The notes: generated by a model not told the origin, from the letters alone. DNA of 40,203 nt from Martelella alba (GCF_005217455.1 NZ_SZPQ01000041.1:1-40203); one strand, 5' to 3'. Counted from the first letter of the stretch, positions 21,780-30,185 are shown. Program-made: numbers and translations.

Positions 21780-23141
21780 ATGGCTGTTAATAATCTTCCA
21801 TCAGCTCTCCAGAGTGTTATCCAGACCGGCTTTCTTGAGCATCAGTTTGGACTGCCTCTCAGAGCTATACTCGGTTTCCGCGCTATTGCAGATCGCGAGG
21901 ATTTCACTGCAAATATCGGGGAAACCATTACCAAAACGCGTACCGGTTTGTTGCCGGCGATCACGACCGCTATGGCTCCGGCTGCTAATAGCGATATCAC
22001 TAGCGGGCTGACGCCGCAAAATTATTCGGTAGAGCAATACATCCTGACTATCGCTCAGTATGCCGCCAACATGCAATTGAATGTTGCTACGCAGCGCGTA
22101 GCTATCGCGGATTTGTTCTTGCGAAATGCTTATGCGTTGGGTGAACAGGCATTCCGTTCAATCGATGCGTTGGCGCAAAGGGCTTTGTACAATGTTTATA
22201 TGGGGGGTAATTCTCGCGTAACGACCACTCTGGGTTCTGCCGGCACGTCGATTGCCGTCGATGATATTCGTGGTTTTCAAACTACGCTGAATAGCGCCGG
22301 TGAGGTCGTAACTGTTTCATCCGGCAATCCGGTAACGGTAACCGTTGGCGCTGTTGCATATTCTCTGACTGGGTATGCCGCAGACGCAACCAACGTTTCT
22401 ACTACGCCGGGTGGTGTGTCGGGTACGTTGACGTTCTCTGGTAATGTGGATGTGGCAGACGGTACCGCCGGCAACGCTGTTGTTTCCGCAGTAGCGCCGT
22501 TTATCATTCGTCCCAGCCTGTCTGCCAGCAATGTGATGGCCGCAACCACCGCCGCAATCAGCTCAGCCAACGATATCAACAACGGCAAGTTGACCATGCA
22601 GATGATCCTGAACGCCAAAGCCACCATGGCTGCCAACGGCGTTCCCCCTGTTGATGCGACTGGTATGTATGTTTTGTATTGCGACCCGCTGCAAGCCACG
22701 GGTCTCTATCAGGACCCGGCATTCCAGTATTTCTTCCGTGGTCAAATCCAGTCGGAAGAGTACAAACGCGGTATCGTCGCAGAACTGTTGGGCGTCCGCA
22801 TTCAGGAAACCAACATGAACCCGGTTCAGACGCTGGCGAGTGTTGGCGTTGTTCGTCGCGCTGTATTGTGCGGGCAAGGGGCGCTTGTTGAAGGCGTATT
22901 CACTGATGAGGCATACGCTGCCGCATCGGAAGCTGATGATAACGATGGCTCAATTATCGTTGTTGATGGCATCGCGCATGTAACTCGCGAGCCTCTGGAT
23001 GCATTGAAACAGGTCGTTACTCAGTCCTGGTCGTACATCGGTGGTTTTGTTGCTCCCTCTGACACTACCGCGAATCCGAATACCATCCCGACCGCGACTA
23101 ACTCTGCGTTTAAGCGTGCGATTATACTGGAATCTTTGTAA
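21780..23141 (+). CDS. Major capsid protein
   Basis: A 453-residue protein with the length, composition and position of an HK97-fold capsid. The N-arm is followed by helical and beta regions (MAPAANSDITSGLTP, QLNVATQRVAIADLFL). Residues about 148-245 are a Gly/Thr/Val-rich insertion, probably a surface beta domain like the I-domains of P22-type capsids. The C-terminal part contains YDPLQATGL-like YCDPLQATGLYQD and RAVLCGQGALVEG. SD AAGGA before the ATG is strong. Confidence 0.88.
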   Translation: MAVNNLPSALQSVIQTGFLEHQFGLPLRAILGFRAIADREDFTANIGETITKTRTGLLPAITTAMAPAANSDITSGLTPQNYSVEQYILTIAQYAANMQLNVATQRVAIADLFLRNAYALGEQAFRSIDALAQRALYNVYMGGNSRVTTTLGSAGTSIAVDDIRGFQTTLNSAGEVVTVSSGNPVTVTVGAVAYSLTGYAADATNVSTTPGGVSGTLTFSGNVDVADGTAGNAVVSAVAPFIIRPSLSASNVMAATTAAISSANDINNGKLTMQMILNAKATMAANGVPPVDATGMYVLYCDPLQATGLYQDPAFQYFFRGQIQSEEYKRGIVAELLGVRIQETNMNPVQTLASVGVVRRAVLCGQGALVEGVFTDEAYAAASEADDNDGSIIVVDGIAHVTREPLDALKQVVTQSWSYIGGFVAPSDTTANPNTIPTATNSAFKRAIILESL

Positions 23142-23147
23142 TCAAGT

Positions 23148-23165
23148 GGAGGGCGCAAGCCCTCC
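23148..23165 (+). terminator. Perfect hairpin after the capsid gene (no T-tract)
   Basis: GGAGGGC-GCAA-GCCCTCC, a 7-bp stem with a GNRA tetraloop, 7 bases after the capsid stop. No U-run follows, so it is more likely a processing or mRNA-end-protecting element that sets capsid expression apart from the next genes than a true terminator. Confidence 0.5.
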
Positions 23166-23176
23166 TGGATGGATTT

Positions 23177-23389
23177 ATGCCGAGAAAAAAAGAAGAAATT
23201 GCGCCTGAGAATGGGGAAATAATATCCGAGGATAAAGATTTTCCAAACAAATGGGTGCTTGCTAAAAATTTCGGCCTTATCACCCACGGGCGAAATCATC
23301 GATTCTTTGAGGCAGGTACAGAATTCAATGAGGGCGATGAATTAATCGGCCAGTTGATCAGGCAAGGTGCGAAATTGGAGAAAAAATAA
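23177..23389 (+). CDS. Hypothetical head-module protein (70 aa)
   Basis: A 70-residue charged protein (MPRKKEEIAPENGEIISED, then RNHRFFEAGTEFNEGDELI). The second half looks like a small beta domain. It overlaps the next gene by one base (TAATG). No recognised family. Confidence 0.7.
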   Translation: MPRKKEEIAPENGEIISEDKDFPNKWVLAKNFGLITHGRNHRFFEAGTEFNEGDELIGQLIRQGAKLEKK

Positions 23390-23790
23390 TGGCATTCACT
23401 CCGTATGCGTTTACCGATGCTCAGGTTGTCGATATCCGGCGTTATTGTGGCTATCCAGCATATGGAGATGGGGCTGTTGTTTTCCCGTATCCTTGGATTA
23501 TGCGGCAATACCTCGCGTTGGAGTACAGATTACAACACATGAGCGACAGCGAAGGCGCGGTGATCGTTAATACCTATCTCACGAACTTAAACACATTGGA
23601 AAATGCCATTCCAACGACGAGTGATAATCTCGACACGGATAAGGCGGCAGTGTGGACGCACAATAAAGACGAACAGCGTGACCGGGATAAGCTATTTGAT
23701 TCATGGCGTTTGCGGCTATGTAATTTTTTAGGTGTTCCGCCTGGGCCTAATTTTGGTTCGAATAAGTGTTGCGTTTCCATGGTGGTATAA
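23389..23790 (+). CDS. Head-tail connector-like protein (133 aa)
   Basis: A 133-residue protein (MAFTPYAFTDAQVVDIRRYCGYP), predicted helical, in the position of head-completion proteins (HK97 gp6-like adaptor) directly after capsid. Similar proteins with the RRYCGYPAYGDG phrase are known to me as uncharacterised head proteins of related myophages. Function by position only. Confidence 0.65.
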   Translation: MAFTPYAFTDAQVVDIRRYCGYPAYGDGAVVFPYPWIMRQYLALEYRLQHMSDSEGAVIVNTYLTNLNTLENAIPTTSDNLDTDKAAVWTHNKDEQRDRDKLFDSWRLRLCNFLGVPPGPNFGSNKCCVSMVV

Positions 23791-24435
23791 ATGGACGGAA
23801 CAAAAATACAACAAAAGGTCTATGCTGGTTATGCTAAAGCAGCTCGCGTCATCGGCACAACATATCAGCATTATCGACCAACATCGGCAACTAATCCGAT
23901 CTCAACCGCTACCCAAATGGCGAGCCTGCAAGTCAGTTTGAATGCAGATGATCCGACCTATGCAAGACCGAATATCTACGGCAAAGCAACGTGGTACGCC
24001 ATCATGGACGGATCACAGATTCAGGTCGGTGATTATATTGTTGGTATCGAGGGAACGTTGTTTGTCGCAGCGATTCAGCAGCTTTTGCCGATATTCATGG
24101 TCGACTGCAACCGGACGATTACTATCCTGCGTCCTGGTATGGATTCTGGCGTGGGTGAGATTGGCTATGGCGGTGATAATGCGGACAATGAAGTTGCGTT
24201 AATGACCGCCTGGCCCGCTAGCATGTTGCAAGGAACGAAAGGCGAGAAAAACGATGTCAATCTACCTGGAGATGTCCGCACCCCATGGTGGGCTGTGATA
24301 TTACCGGCATGGTCCGGTGTAACGTTGCGAACTTCGGATATCATTAACGACGATTTAGGGCGGCGTTATGTCATTTCCAGCGCGGAATTGACTGAAATGG
24401 GCTGGCGATTAACCGCTATGCAAGCGATGGTGTGA
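23791..24435 (+). CDS. Neck or head-closure-like protein (214 aa)
   Basis: A 214-residue protein starting MDGTKIQQKVYAGYAKAARV immediately after the previous stop. Helical N-terminus, then a beta-rich core (GDYIVGIEGTLFVAAIQQ) and WWAVILPAWSGV. Position between connector and tail-terminator candidates suggests head closure. No motif proves it. Confidence 0.6.
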   Translation: MDGTKIQQKVYAGYAKAARVIGTTYQHYRPTSATNPISTATQMASLQVSLNADDPTYARPNIYGKATWYAIMDGSQIQVGDYIVGIEGTLFVAAIQQLLPIFMVDCNRTITILRPGMDSGVGEIGYGGDNADNEVALMTAWPASMLQGTKGEKNDVNLPGDVRTPWWAVILPAWSGVTLRTSDIINDDLGRRYVISSAELTEMGWRLTAMQAMV

Positions 24436-24436
24436 T

Positions 24437-25252
24437 ATGCCTGATTTATCGGAAGTGCAAATGGTCCTCGTTGGCTCGATAGCGGCCACACTTTACCCCA
24501 ACGGGACATCACAGCCGAGCATCGCGAATGCCAATATCAAGGTTTACCCTGGCTGGCCGGTGCCGAATGTCCTCGAAAACGATATCACGGCGGGAGGCGC
24601 GCATGTTTCTGTTTTCGCATCGCCGACAGAGCGGAAAATACCGAATTATCTCGGCCGCGGTTATTACACGGTCAATCCTGGGGCGCCGACGATTACGGCC
24701 GATGTTTCCGGCAATATGGTTACGTTTGGCGGTACCGTTTCCGTTCCGCAAAATATCTATTTACTCATTGATGGTCAGGGTTATCACCACCCGGTACAAG
24801 CGGATGACACACTGACGATGATAGCCACCGCATTTTCTGCTTTAATTCCTTCCTCATCGAGCTATGGCGCTGTTTTGACGCTTCCGCCATCGCATAGCAT
24901 CACCGCAAGAGTGGGGGGCGTAGGAACGGCGGCACGAGAGTTAAAACGGCAAGAAAAGGAGTTCATTGTTACTGTTTGGTCACCGACGCCGGCGCTACGA
25001 GACACAGTCGCCTTGGCGATTGATTCCGCCCTGGCTGAAAGCAGCGATATCGTTTTTGCTGATGGTTCCCACGGTATCAAATTGTATGCTAGGACATTCC
25101 AGACCGACCAGCTCGAAAAATACCAGCTTTACCGGCGTGATATCGTCTATAGCGTCCAGTACGCCACGACACAAATCATCTCCGCGCCGCAGGTTATTGC
25201 GCCGGTCCTCAACATCGAAACCCCAGTTGAAATCAAAAATATTCAGGAGTAA
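24437..25252 (+). CDS. Tail-terminator or neck-like protein (271 aa)
   Basis: A 271-residue beta-rich protein. The C-terminal half (RQEKEFIVTVWSPTPALRD, later YQLYRRDIVYSVQYATTQI) resembles phage tail-completion proteins that cap the tail tube. Lies before the sheath gene. Assignment rests on position and general character. Confidence 0.55.
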   Translation: MPDLSEVQMVLVGSIAATLYPNGTSQPSIANANIKVYPGWPVPNVLENDITAGGAHVSVFASPTERKIPNYLGRGYYTVNPGAPTITADVSGNMVTFGGTVSVPQNIYLLIDGQGYHHPVQADDTLTMIATAFSALIPSSSSYGAVLTLPPSHSITARVGGVGTAARELKRQEKEFIVTVWSPTPALRDTVALAIDSALAESSDIVFADGSHGIKLYARTFQTDQLEKYQLYRRDIVYSVQYATTQIISAPQVIAPVLNIETPVEIKNIQE

Positions 25253-25255
25253 CCC

Positions 25256-25462
25256 ATGTCTGATATCACTGCCAGCACTGATACGGCAGCCGGTGTAACC
25301 GCATCAACCTCTGCCGCTAAGGCGGAAAGCCTGGGTTACATTCTGGTTGTGCGCCATCCCTTCGGCGATTATTCACGCGGTGCCGAAATTACCGACCCCG
25401 CGACCATTGAAGGGATTCTTTCCGGTGAGACCGCCTGCTACGTGATCAAACGCGCTGCATAA
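25256..25462 (+). CDS. Hypothetical tail-module protein (68 aa)
   Basis: A 68-residue protein with a Thr/Ala-rich N-terminal ~25 residues (TASTDTAAGVTASTSAAKAE) and a small compact C-terminal part (YILVVRHPFGDYSRGAEITD). GGAG lies 6 bases before the ATG. It is followed by a terminator. Unknown role. Confidence 0.65.
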   Translation: MSDITASTDTAAGVTASTSAAKAESLGYILVVRHPFGDYSRGAEITDPATIEGILSGETACYVIKRAA

Positions 25463-25487
25463 ACCTCAATTTACCTCTGATAACAGA

Positions 25488-25509
25488 GCCCGCTTGATTG
25501 CGGGTTTTT
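25488..25509 (+). terminator. Intrinsic terminator before the sheath gene
   Basis: GCCCGC-TTGATT-GCGGGT hairpin with TTTTTC, lying between the 68-residue gene and the sheath. The sheath SD (AGGAG) starts 10 bases after the T-tract. Confidence 0.8.
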
Positions 25510-25527
25510 CATTTTAGGAGCAGCTCT

Positions 25528-27087
25528 ATGCCTGTTTATCAAACAGGAAGTTTAAACACGACTGCGCTCACCGCGCCGGATCTGTATGTGCAGATTATTG
25601 CGCCGAAAACCACTTATATTAACGGCATCGCGACCGATGGTTACGGCATCGTTGGTATCGCATCGTGGGGACCGGTTAACTCGCCGGTGAATATTGGCTC
25701 GCAGAGTGACCAGGCGCAATATCTCGGTTCGCCACAGGTTCGCAAATATGATTTGTCGTCTGCGGTTACCGTCGCTCTCCAGTTGGGTGCGCAGAACATC
25801 AAAGCGGTCCGCGTCACTGATGGTACGGATGTGGCCGCCAGCGCGGCATTGAAGGATACCGCCAGCACCCCCGTTACCGGTGCCACTCTGACGGCTATCT
25901 ACTCCGGCACCCTGGGTAACACCATCCAGGCGTCGATTACCGCCGGCACCAAACAGAACACCTTCAAGTTGACCATCTATATGCCGGGTCAGTACGCGGA
26001 GATCTTCGACAATATCGCCGGTACCGGCGCGACGTTCTGGGCCAATCTGGTTAGCGCTGTAAATAACGGGCAGACCAGTGTTCGCGGCGCATCGCAACTG
26101 GCAATTGCTACGGTAGGGACCAGCACGGCAGCGCCGAATGTGTCCACTACCTATACGCTGGCCGGCGGTACCGATGGGGCTACCACCCTGACCGATAACA
26201 CGTTGATTGGTACTGATGGTACCAGCACCACGCGCACAGGCATGTATGCGCTGCGCGGCACCAATTCCCAAGTGATCAATCTGGTTGACCTGACAACGTC
26301 AAGTTTATGGCCGACAATCGCAACGTTTGCCGCCTCCGAAGGTTCGTATGCCATCAGTCAGGCCTCAGCAGGTTCTACTTACTCGAGCGTGGCAACGGCG
26401 CTCAACACTGCCGGCGTTGATGATTGGCACCTGAAGGTCATGGTAGGCGATTGGGTCTACTGGTACGATGCCACGAACGGCGTTAACCGCATGATGGCGC
26501 CGGCGACGTTTGAGGCGCCGAATATTGCGTCCCGCTCGCCGCATATCTCGACGCTGAATAAACAAATCAGCACCATCATTGGCACGCAGCGGCAATTAGC
26601 TAATCAGCCCTATAGCCTGTCGGAAATCGGCAGCATCAATACCGCACGGCTCGACGTCATTACCAATCCATGCCCTGGGGGGAATTATTTCGGCTGCCGG
26701 TCTGGGCTGAATACCTGTTCTACCCAGACGCAAAACCGGGATACCTATACGCGCATGACGAACTACCTATCACTGACCATCGCGGCCAGCTTCGGGTATG
26801 TTGTCGGTCAAAACCAGACGGTAGATTTTCGGCGGGAGACAAAGAGCACGCTTGAATCGTTCCTCGATAATCTGGAAACGCAAGGCATGATCGGCGATCC
26901 GAATGGTGGGGCTGCCTTTAGTGTCAACCTGAGCGCCAGCAACAACCCAGATTCCCGCGTGGCCCTGGGTTACATGCAGGCTGATGTCCAAGTGAAATAC
27001 CTTAACGAAGTCCGTTTCTTCTTGGTCAACCTCGAAGGCGGTGGCTCTGTCACCATCACCGTTTCGAACAGCGCGACCCTGTCGTAA
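25528..27087 (+). CDS. Contractile tail sheath protein
   Basis: A 519-residue sheath subunit. The ATG at 25528 (MPVYQTGSLNTTALTAPD) has AGGAG 8 bases upstream; the frame extending to 25498 runs into the terminator. YVQIIAPKTTYINGIATDGYGIVGIASWGPV is the typical N-terminal beta segment, and the C-terminal region RDTYTRMTNYLSLTIAASFG to VKYLNEVRFFLVNLEGG is characteristic of Mu/P2-type sheaths. It shows that the phage is a myovirus. Confidence 0.92.
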   Translation: MPVYQTGSLNTTALTAPDLYVQIIAPKTTYINGIATDGYGIVGIASWGPVNSPVNIGSQSDQAQYLGSPQVRKYDLSSAVTVALQLGAQNIKAVRVTDGTDVAASAALKDTASTPVTGATLTAIYSGTLGNTIQASITAGTKQNTFKLTIYMPGQYAEIFDNIAGTGATFWANLVSAVNNGQTSVRGASQLAIATVGTSTAAPNVSTTYTLAGGTDGATTLTDNTLIGTDGTSTTRTGMYALRGTNSQVINLVDLTTSSLWPTIATFAASEGSYAISQASAGSTYSSVATALNTAGVDDWHLKVMVGDWVYWYDATNGVNRMMAPATFEAPNIASRSPHISTLNKQISTIIGTQRQLANQPYSLSEIGSINTARLDVITNPCPGGNYFGCRSGLNTCSTQTQNRDTYTRMTNYLSLTIAASFGYVVGQNQTVDFRRETKSTLESFLDNLETQGMIGDPNGGAAFSVNLSASNNPDSRVALGYMQADVQVKYLNEVRFFLVNLEGGGSVTITVSNSATLS

Positions 27088-27107
27088 TCACACCTGACAA
27101 CATGCAT

Positions 27108-27127
27108 AGCCCTGGCGTTACAGGGCT
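27108..27127 (+). terminator. Hairpin between sheath and tube genes
   Basis: AGCCCTG-GCGTTA-CAGGGCT, a 7-bp stem, followed by TTAATT, a weak T-tract. Possibly an attenuator that sets the sheath to tube ratio. Confidence 0.5.
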
Positions 27128-27146
27128 TTAATTAGGAAAAATTATC

Positions 27147-27578
27147 ATGTCTCAATCTGGTTACACTCTGGGCCGTGACTTCGCCATTGACCTCAACACC
27201 TCTTATGGCGTTATTCGCATACCAAAAATTACCAGCTTCGACGCGAAACCCAACATTAAGCGCCTCAACATCACCCTGTTGACGGGGCAGACGGATGAAC
27301 TGCTTATCCCCGATAACTGGAACGGTACCATTGTGGCCGCTCGCCAGGGGCCAGTACTCGATAACTTCTGGGCGCAGTGGGAAGCCGATTATTACGCCGG
27401 TAACGCTCAATCGACGGGAACTATCACCGAAACGATAAACGAGCCTGACGGCAGCACTACCGTATGGCGCTATCAAAGCGTGCAATTTCATCTGTCTGAC
27501 CCCGGCACCAAAACCGGTGATAAAGAAGTCAGTCAGACGCTGACATGGACCGCTCCCCGCCGTATCAAAGTCGCATAA
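27147..27578 (+). CDS. Tail tube protein
   Basis: A 143-residue beta-rich protein (SYGVIRIPKITSFDAKPNIK, later WRYQSVQFHLSDPG and TWTAPRRIKV) in the expected place right after the sheath. Size and pattern match Mu-type tail tube proteins. SD AGGA lies 10 bases upstream. Confidence 0.88.
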   Translation: MSQSGYTLGRDFAIDLNTSYGVIRIPKITSFDAKPNIKRLNITLLTGQTDELLIPDNWNGTIVAARQGPVLDNFWAQWEADYYAGNAQSTGTITETINEPDGSTTVWRYQSVQFHLSDPGTKTGDKEVSQTLTWTAPRRIKVA

Positions 27579-27591
27579 TTAAGGAATAAAA

Positions 27592-27966
27592 ATGAAAGTC
27601 AAAATCAACGAGATTGATGACAGTCAGGTTACCGGCGCCGCTCCGGAAGTAAAGAAAAATGAAGTCATAGATAGCCGTGGGCGGGTGATTAAGGTACGCG
27701 ATCTCGGACCGTTGGAGGAATCCAGGGTATTGTTGATCGTTGGCCCGCAGGCATCTGTAAATATGGCATATCTCAACGCCTATGTTTTCCCGGCGGCCAA
27801 AGTGGAATCAATCGACGGCGATCCCTATCCTATCCCGCAGACCCAGGCGCAAATTGATGCGGTTCTCAAAATATTAGGCAGGGAAGGGATGTCGGCTGTT
27901 CTCGACCTGATTTACCCGAAAGAATCTACTGACAATAACGCAGAGGATGCCGCCGCAAAAAACTAG
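27592..27966 (+). CDS. Tail assembly chaperone, unshifted product (gpG-like)
   Basis: A 124-residue helical protein (KVRDLGPLEESRVLLIVG, later TQAQIDAVLKILGREG) between tube and tape-measure modules, the place of the two-form tail chaperones. The frame ends GCA AAA AAC TAG, i.e. the stop follows directly on a slippery heptamer. Confidence 0.85.
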   Translation: MKVKINEIDDSQVTGAAPEVKKNEVIDSRGRVIKVRDLGPLEESRVLLIVGPQASVNMAYLNAYVFPAAKVESIDGDPYPIPQTQAQIDAVLKILGREGMSAVLDLIYPKESTDNNAEDAAAKN

Positions 27967-28148
27967 CCCAGAACCCCAGGTTTCGCAGTCAATGCTGGTT
28001 GATGAAAAATGGGGTTCCGTTCGAAAAGCTTTTCCCTAGCGTCGATAATCTTCTCCCTCATGAACAATTCGCGATGTCTGTTGTTTTGAGCGAAATCGAG
28101 GGGAGTAAATTCAACTGGAACAAGATGGAATTTGAAGGTGGCGACTGA
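27592..28148 (+). CDS. Tail assembly chaperone, -1 frameshift product (gpG-T-like)
   Basis: Joining the first 124 codons to the -1 frame at 27963 gives about 185 residues. The added 61 residues read as good protein (AQNPRFRSQCWLMKNGVPFE, KLFPSVDNLLPHEQFAMSVV, ending WNKMEFEGGD) and finish at a TGA (28146-28148) that overlaps the next ATG. The downstream part has no start of its own at the 5' end. This is the conserved long form made at low level in most long-tailed phages. Confidence 0.88.
27957..28017 (+). promoter_or_regulatory. Programmed -1 ribosomal frameshift signal
   Basis: Slippery heptamer A AAA AAC at 27957-27963 in the correct phase (zero-frame codons GCA AAA AAC). After a 7-base spacer, GAACCCCA (27971-27978) can pair with TGGGGTTC (28010-28017), an 8-bp stem enclosing 31 bases. 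Heptamer, spacer and stem match the standard -1 signal. Confidence 0.88.
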
Positions 28149-28585
28149 TGGACTTAGAACAATTGGCAAGAGAATTCGCCACCGCGTCAATGACCATAAA
28201 CCATCAACTCGAACTTGGCGTAAAAAAGTACGCCGAAGATGTTGAGGCAGCGGCCAAAGAAGAACTCGGTGTCTATCAGCCGGCAATAGGCCCATTCAAT
28301 GCTTGGGATCCACTTGCTGAAAGCACCATGGACGATCGTGTAAACCAAGGCTATAACGCAAATGAGCCGCTTTTACGCAGTGGTGAACTTCGTGACAGTA
28401 TCCAGCATGAGGTTATGGGGTTATCAGCCATCGTCGGGACTAAAAGCCAGATTGGTTACTGGCAAGAGGTGGGCACCGACAAGATACCGCCGCGGCCTTT
28501 CATCGGCCCGGCGTACATCCGCAAGATAGATACCTTGCTTGACGAGGTAGGCTACTGCGTCATGAGAAGCTTTAGAGCTGAGTAG
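28148..28585 (+). CDS. HK97 gp10-like tail completion protein
   Basis: A 145-residue protein with the features of the HK97 gp10/neck family: a helical N-terminus (QLELGVKKYAEDVEAAAKEE), then LLRSGELRDSIQHEV, YWQEVGTDKIPPRPFIGPAY. In that family the PPRPFI(x)PA motif near the end is diagnostic. Its place after the tail chaperone, rather than in the head module, is unusual but seen in some myophages. It overlaps the chaperone stop. Confidence 0.75.
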   Translation: MDLEQLAREFATASMTINHQLELGVKKYAEDVEAAAKEELGVYQPAIGPFNAWDPLAESTMDDRVNQGYNANEPLLRSGELRDSIQHEVMGLSAIVGTKSQIGYWQEVGTDKIPPRPFIGPAYIRKIDTLLDEVGYCVMRSFRAE

Positions 28586-28762
28586 CTCGCATTCGGACAT
28601 GGACACCCAGGGTATCCTGCGGTGGATGTGTGCATGGGCAGATAGGCAAGGGTGGCCCGGGGACGTTGCATAAAATGCCATTTTTGTGATTTAGGTCAAA
28701 AACTGCATAAAGTGCAGCTTTAGTGAAAATAGCAAACTTAGCGCAACCTAAAGGGTAATTTA
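28586..28762. promoter_or_regulatory. Upstream region of the moron block with paired semi-palindromes
   Basis: Non-coding. Holds TGCATAAAATGC (28667-28678) and TGCATAAAGTGC (28704-28715), 37 bases apart. A possible promoter TTGTGA (28685-28690), 18 bases, TAAAGT lies across them, so the second copy sits on the -10. A third relative, GCTTAAAGTGC, lies at 28950-28960. They look like operator sites for a regulator of the accessory genes. Confidence 0.45.
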
Positions 28763-28894
28763 ATGCCTAACTTCGGCGATCTTGCAAAGGCGGCTTTCAT
28801 AACATCGCCGAACGTGTTGGTATTGTGGCATGTAGCACCTTGCTCAAATATGAGTAAAGGTAATACACTGCGTATAGATAGCGGCGGCTATTAG
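28763..28894 (+). CDS. Small ORF (43 aa) at the start of the moron block
   Basis: A 43-residue frame, MPNFGDLAKAAFITSPNVLV, then LWHVAPCSNMSKGNTLRIDS. AAAGGG lies about 7 bases before the ATG, directly after the paired semi-palindromes. The text reads as plausible protein. No family recognised. Confidence 0.5.
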   Translation: MPNFGDLAKAAFITSPNVLVLWHVAPCSNMSKGNTLRIDSGGY

Positions 28895-28949
28895 CGATAA
28901 GGACACTGATGACACATCATCACCGGTGACTTTTTGCCCTAAAGAATTC

Positions 28950-29133
28950 GCTTAAAGTGCTGACCAGGAGTCCGACATGAGAACTAAAGTTAGACGCTCG
29001 GTCCAAACGATCAAAATGCAGTTGTTTTAACTTCTTCGACATCGCTATAAGTATTGACTGCTATTCGTTTGACGATGTTGTAGCCACCCCGTGCGGGATG
29101 TATGATCTCGCACCCGCAGCATAGGAGGCGCTT
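28950..29133. other. Spacer with third semi-palindrome and a 17-codon frame
   Basis: GCTTAAAGTGC at 28950-28960 is followed by AGGAG and an ATG at 28977 opening a 17-codon basic frame (MRTKVRRSVQTIKMQLF). It may be a leader peptide or a real microprotein. Before the next gene, GTGCG/CGCAC and TGCGGG/CCCGCA (29089-29119) can form two mutually exclusive hairpins shortly upstream of the SD. Nothing else is visible. Confidence 0.35.
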
Positions 29134-29334
29134 ATGCCAATGTCATTTGCATTGAAGATAGGTATCCAAGCAGGAAGCCCAACAGAGCGGCTGGCGCGGG
29201 TACTTAAAGAAAACAAAGGCCGTTACAATATCAGCAAAGATGGCTTTATTTCCATCAATATGGACAATGCGGATGTGCAGGATGCAATCAAGAGGCAGGT
29301 TTCAAAACTCGTGGATATCAAGGAACGAAGTTAA
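29134..29334 (+). CDS. Hypothetical moron protein (66 aa)
   Basis: A 66-residue protein (MPMSFALKIGIQAGSPTERL, later NADVQDAIKRQVSKLVDIKE) with GGAGGCG 4-8 bases before the ATG. Soluble and charged. It ends 8 bases before the membrane-protein gene, so the two are likely co-expressed. No recognised family. Confidence 0.65.
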   Translation: MPMSFALKIGIQAGSPTERLARVLKENKGRYNISKDGFISINMDNADVQDAIKRQVSKLVDIKERS

Positions 29335-29342
29335 TCGCCTAG

Positions 29343-30185
29343 ATGAATACCGTACTATTAGTAGTGATTCTGATTAGTGGATACATCTATGTAACCCTAT
29401 CATTATCAGCAAGATACATATTCAAGCGTTCCACGGGTTGGGACGCTTATTTTTTTGTTGCAGCTTGGGGCACGTTCTTTGTCACCTTGTCATGGGGTAT
29501 TTGCTCACTCTTGAGTGTTCTAGGCTTTTTTCGCTGGGCTATTAATGATTTTCTGCATTTACTCAGCCTAAGGACAGATGTTTTTCAACGTATATTCCCT
29601 ATCTCAACTGATGACGCGGCACGGTATAAGGACTTAAAGTTCGCATTTTGGGGCGTTTTGTCATTATTGCTTGCGTGTGCATCAGGAGCACTAAGAAAAT
29701 GGCGGATAAAAGGTGGCACCCGGAGGATAGATGCCCTGGTGAAAGCTGTAGGCGATAACGCCCTGGAAAACTTGCTAATGGAAGCCTCTGTCAGGCAATT
29801 CCCGGTGATTATTACCTTAAAGTCTCGCAAATTTTATGTCGGTTTTATCCACTGCCCAGCCTTTGAACAAGGTGCCTCGGAATTTCTCGAATTACTACCA
29901 TTACTCAGTGGATATCGTGACAAGGATGATCTGACGATCCATGTCACGACGAATTATCAAAAACATTACATAAATACTGGGATACAACAGGGAATCGCAT
30001 CGCTTGATCTCAGTGATTTCAGAACACTTGTGCCTAAAGGTGAGATCGAGGGCATTTCCTTCTTTGATACTGACACTTATAGTAAATTCAAAGAAGAAGA
30101 AGAAAAAGATAAGGCCGAATCAAAGTCCTTGTCTGAAAACTTCATGCCTGCACCTGATCAGATTAAAAACCATCCAAACCATTAA
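29343..30185 (+). CDS. Inner-membrane moron protein with cytoplasmic sensor-like domain
   Basis: A 280-residue protein with three hydrophobic segments: about residues 2-24 (VLLVVILISGYIYVTLSLSA), 36-62 (FFVAAWGTFFVTLSWGICSL) and 100-118 (FAFWGVLSLLLACASGAL). A soluble C-terminal part follows: ALVKAVGDNALENLLMEASV, then a beta-rich core VIITLKSRKFYVGFI, LELLPLLSGYRDKDDLTIHV and TTNY, and an acidic Lys/Glu tail (KEEEEKDKAES). The core phrase (T-LKSRK-YVG, LLPLLSGYRD, TT-Y) recurs, to my knowledge, in uncharacterised bacterial membrane proteins. It breaks the tail operon and is not a virion-type protein. A superinfection or envelope role is plausible but unproven. Confidence 0.65.
   Translation: MNTVLLVVILISGYIYVTLSLSARYIFKRSTGWDAYFFVAAWGTFFVTLSWGICSLLSVLGFFRWAINDFLHLLSLRTDVFQRIFPISTDDAARYKDLKFAFWGVLSLLLACASGALRKWRIKGGTRRIDALVKAVGDNALENLLMEASVRQFPVIITLKSRKFYVGFIHCPAFEQGASEFLELLPLLSGYRDKDDLTIHVTTNYQKHYINTGIQQGIASLDLSDFRTLVPKGEIEGISFFDTDTYSKFKEEEEKDKAESKSLSENFMPAPDQIKNHPNH

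Noticed and set aside
25552-26271. Minus-strand 239-aa ORF
   Set aside because: Entirely antisense to the sheath gene, with Arg/Gly/Ile-rich composition typical of a shadow frame in GC-rich coding DNA.
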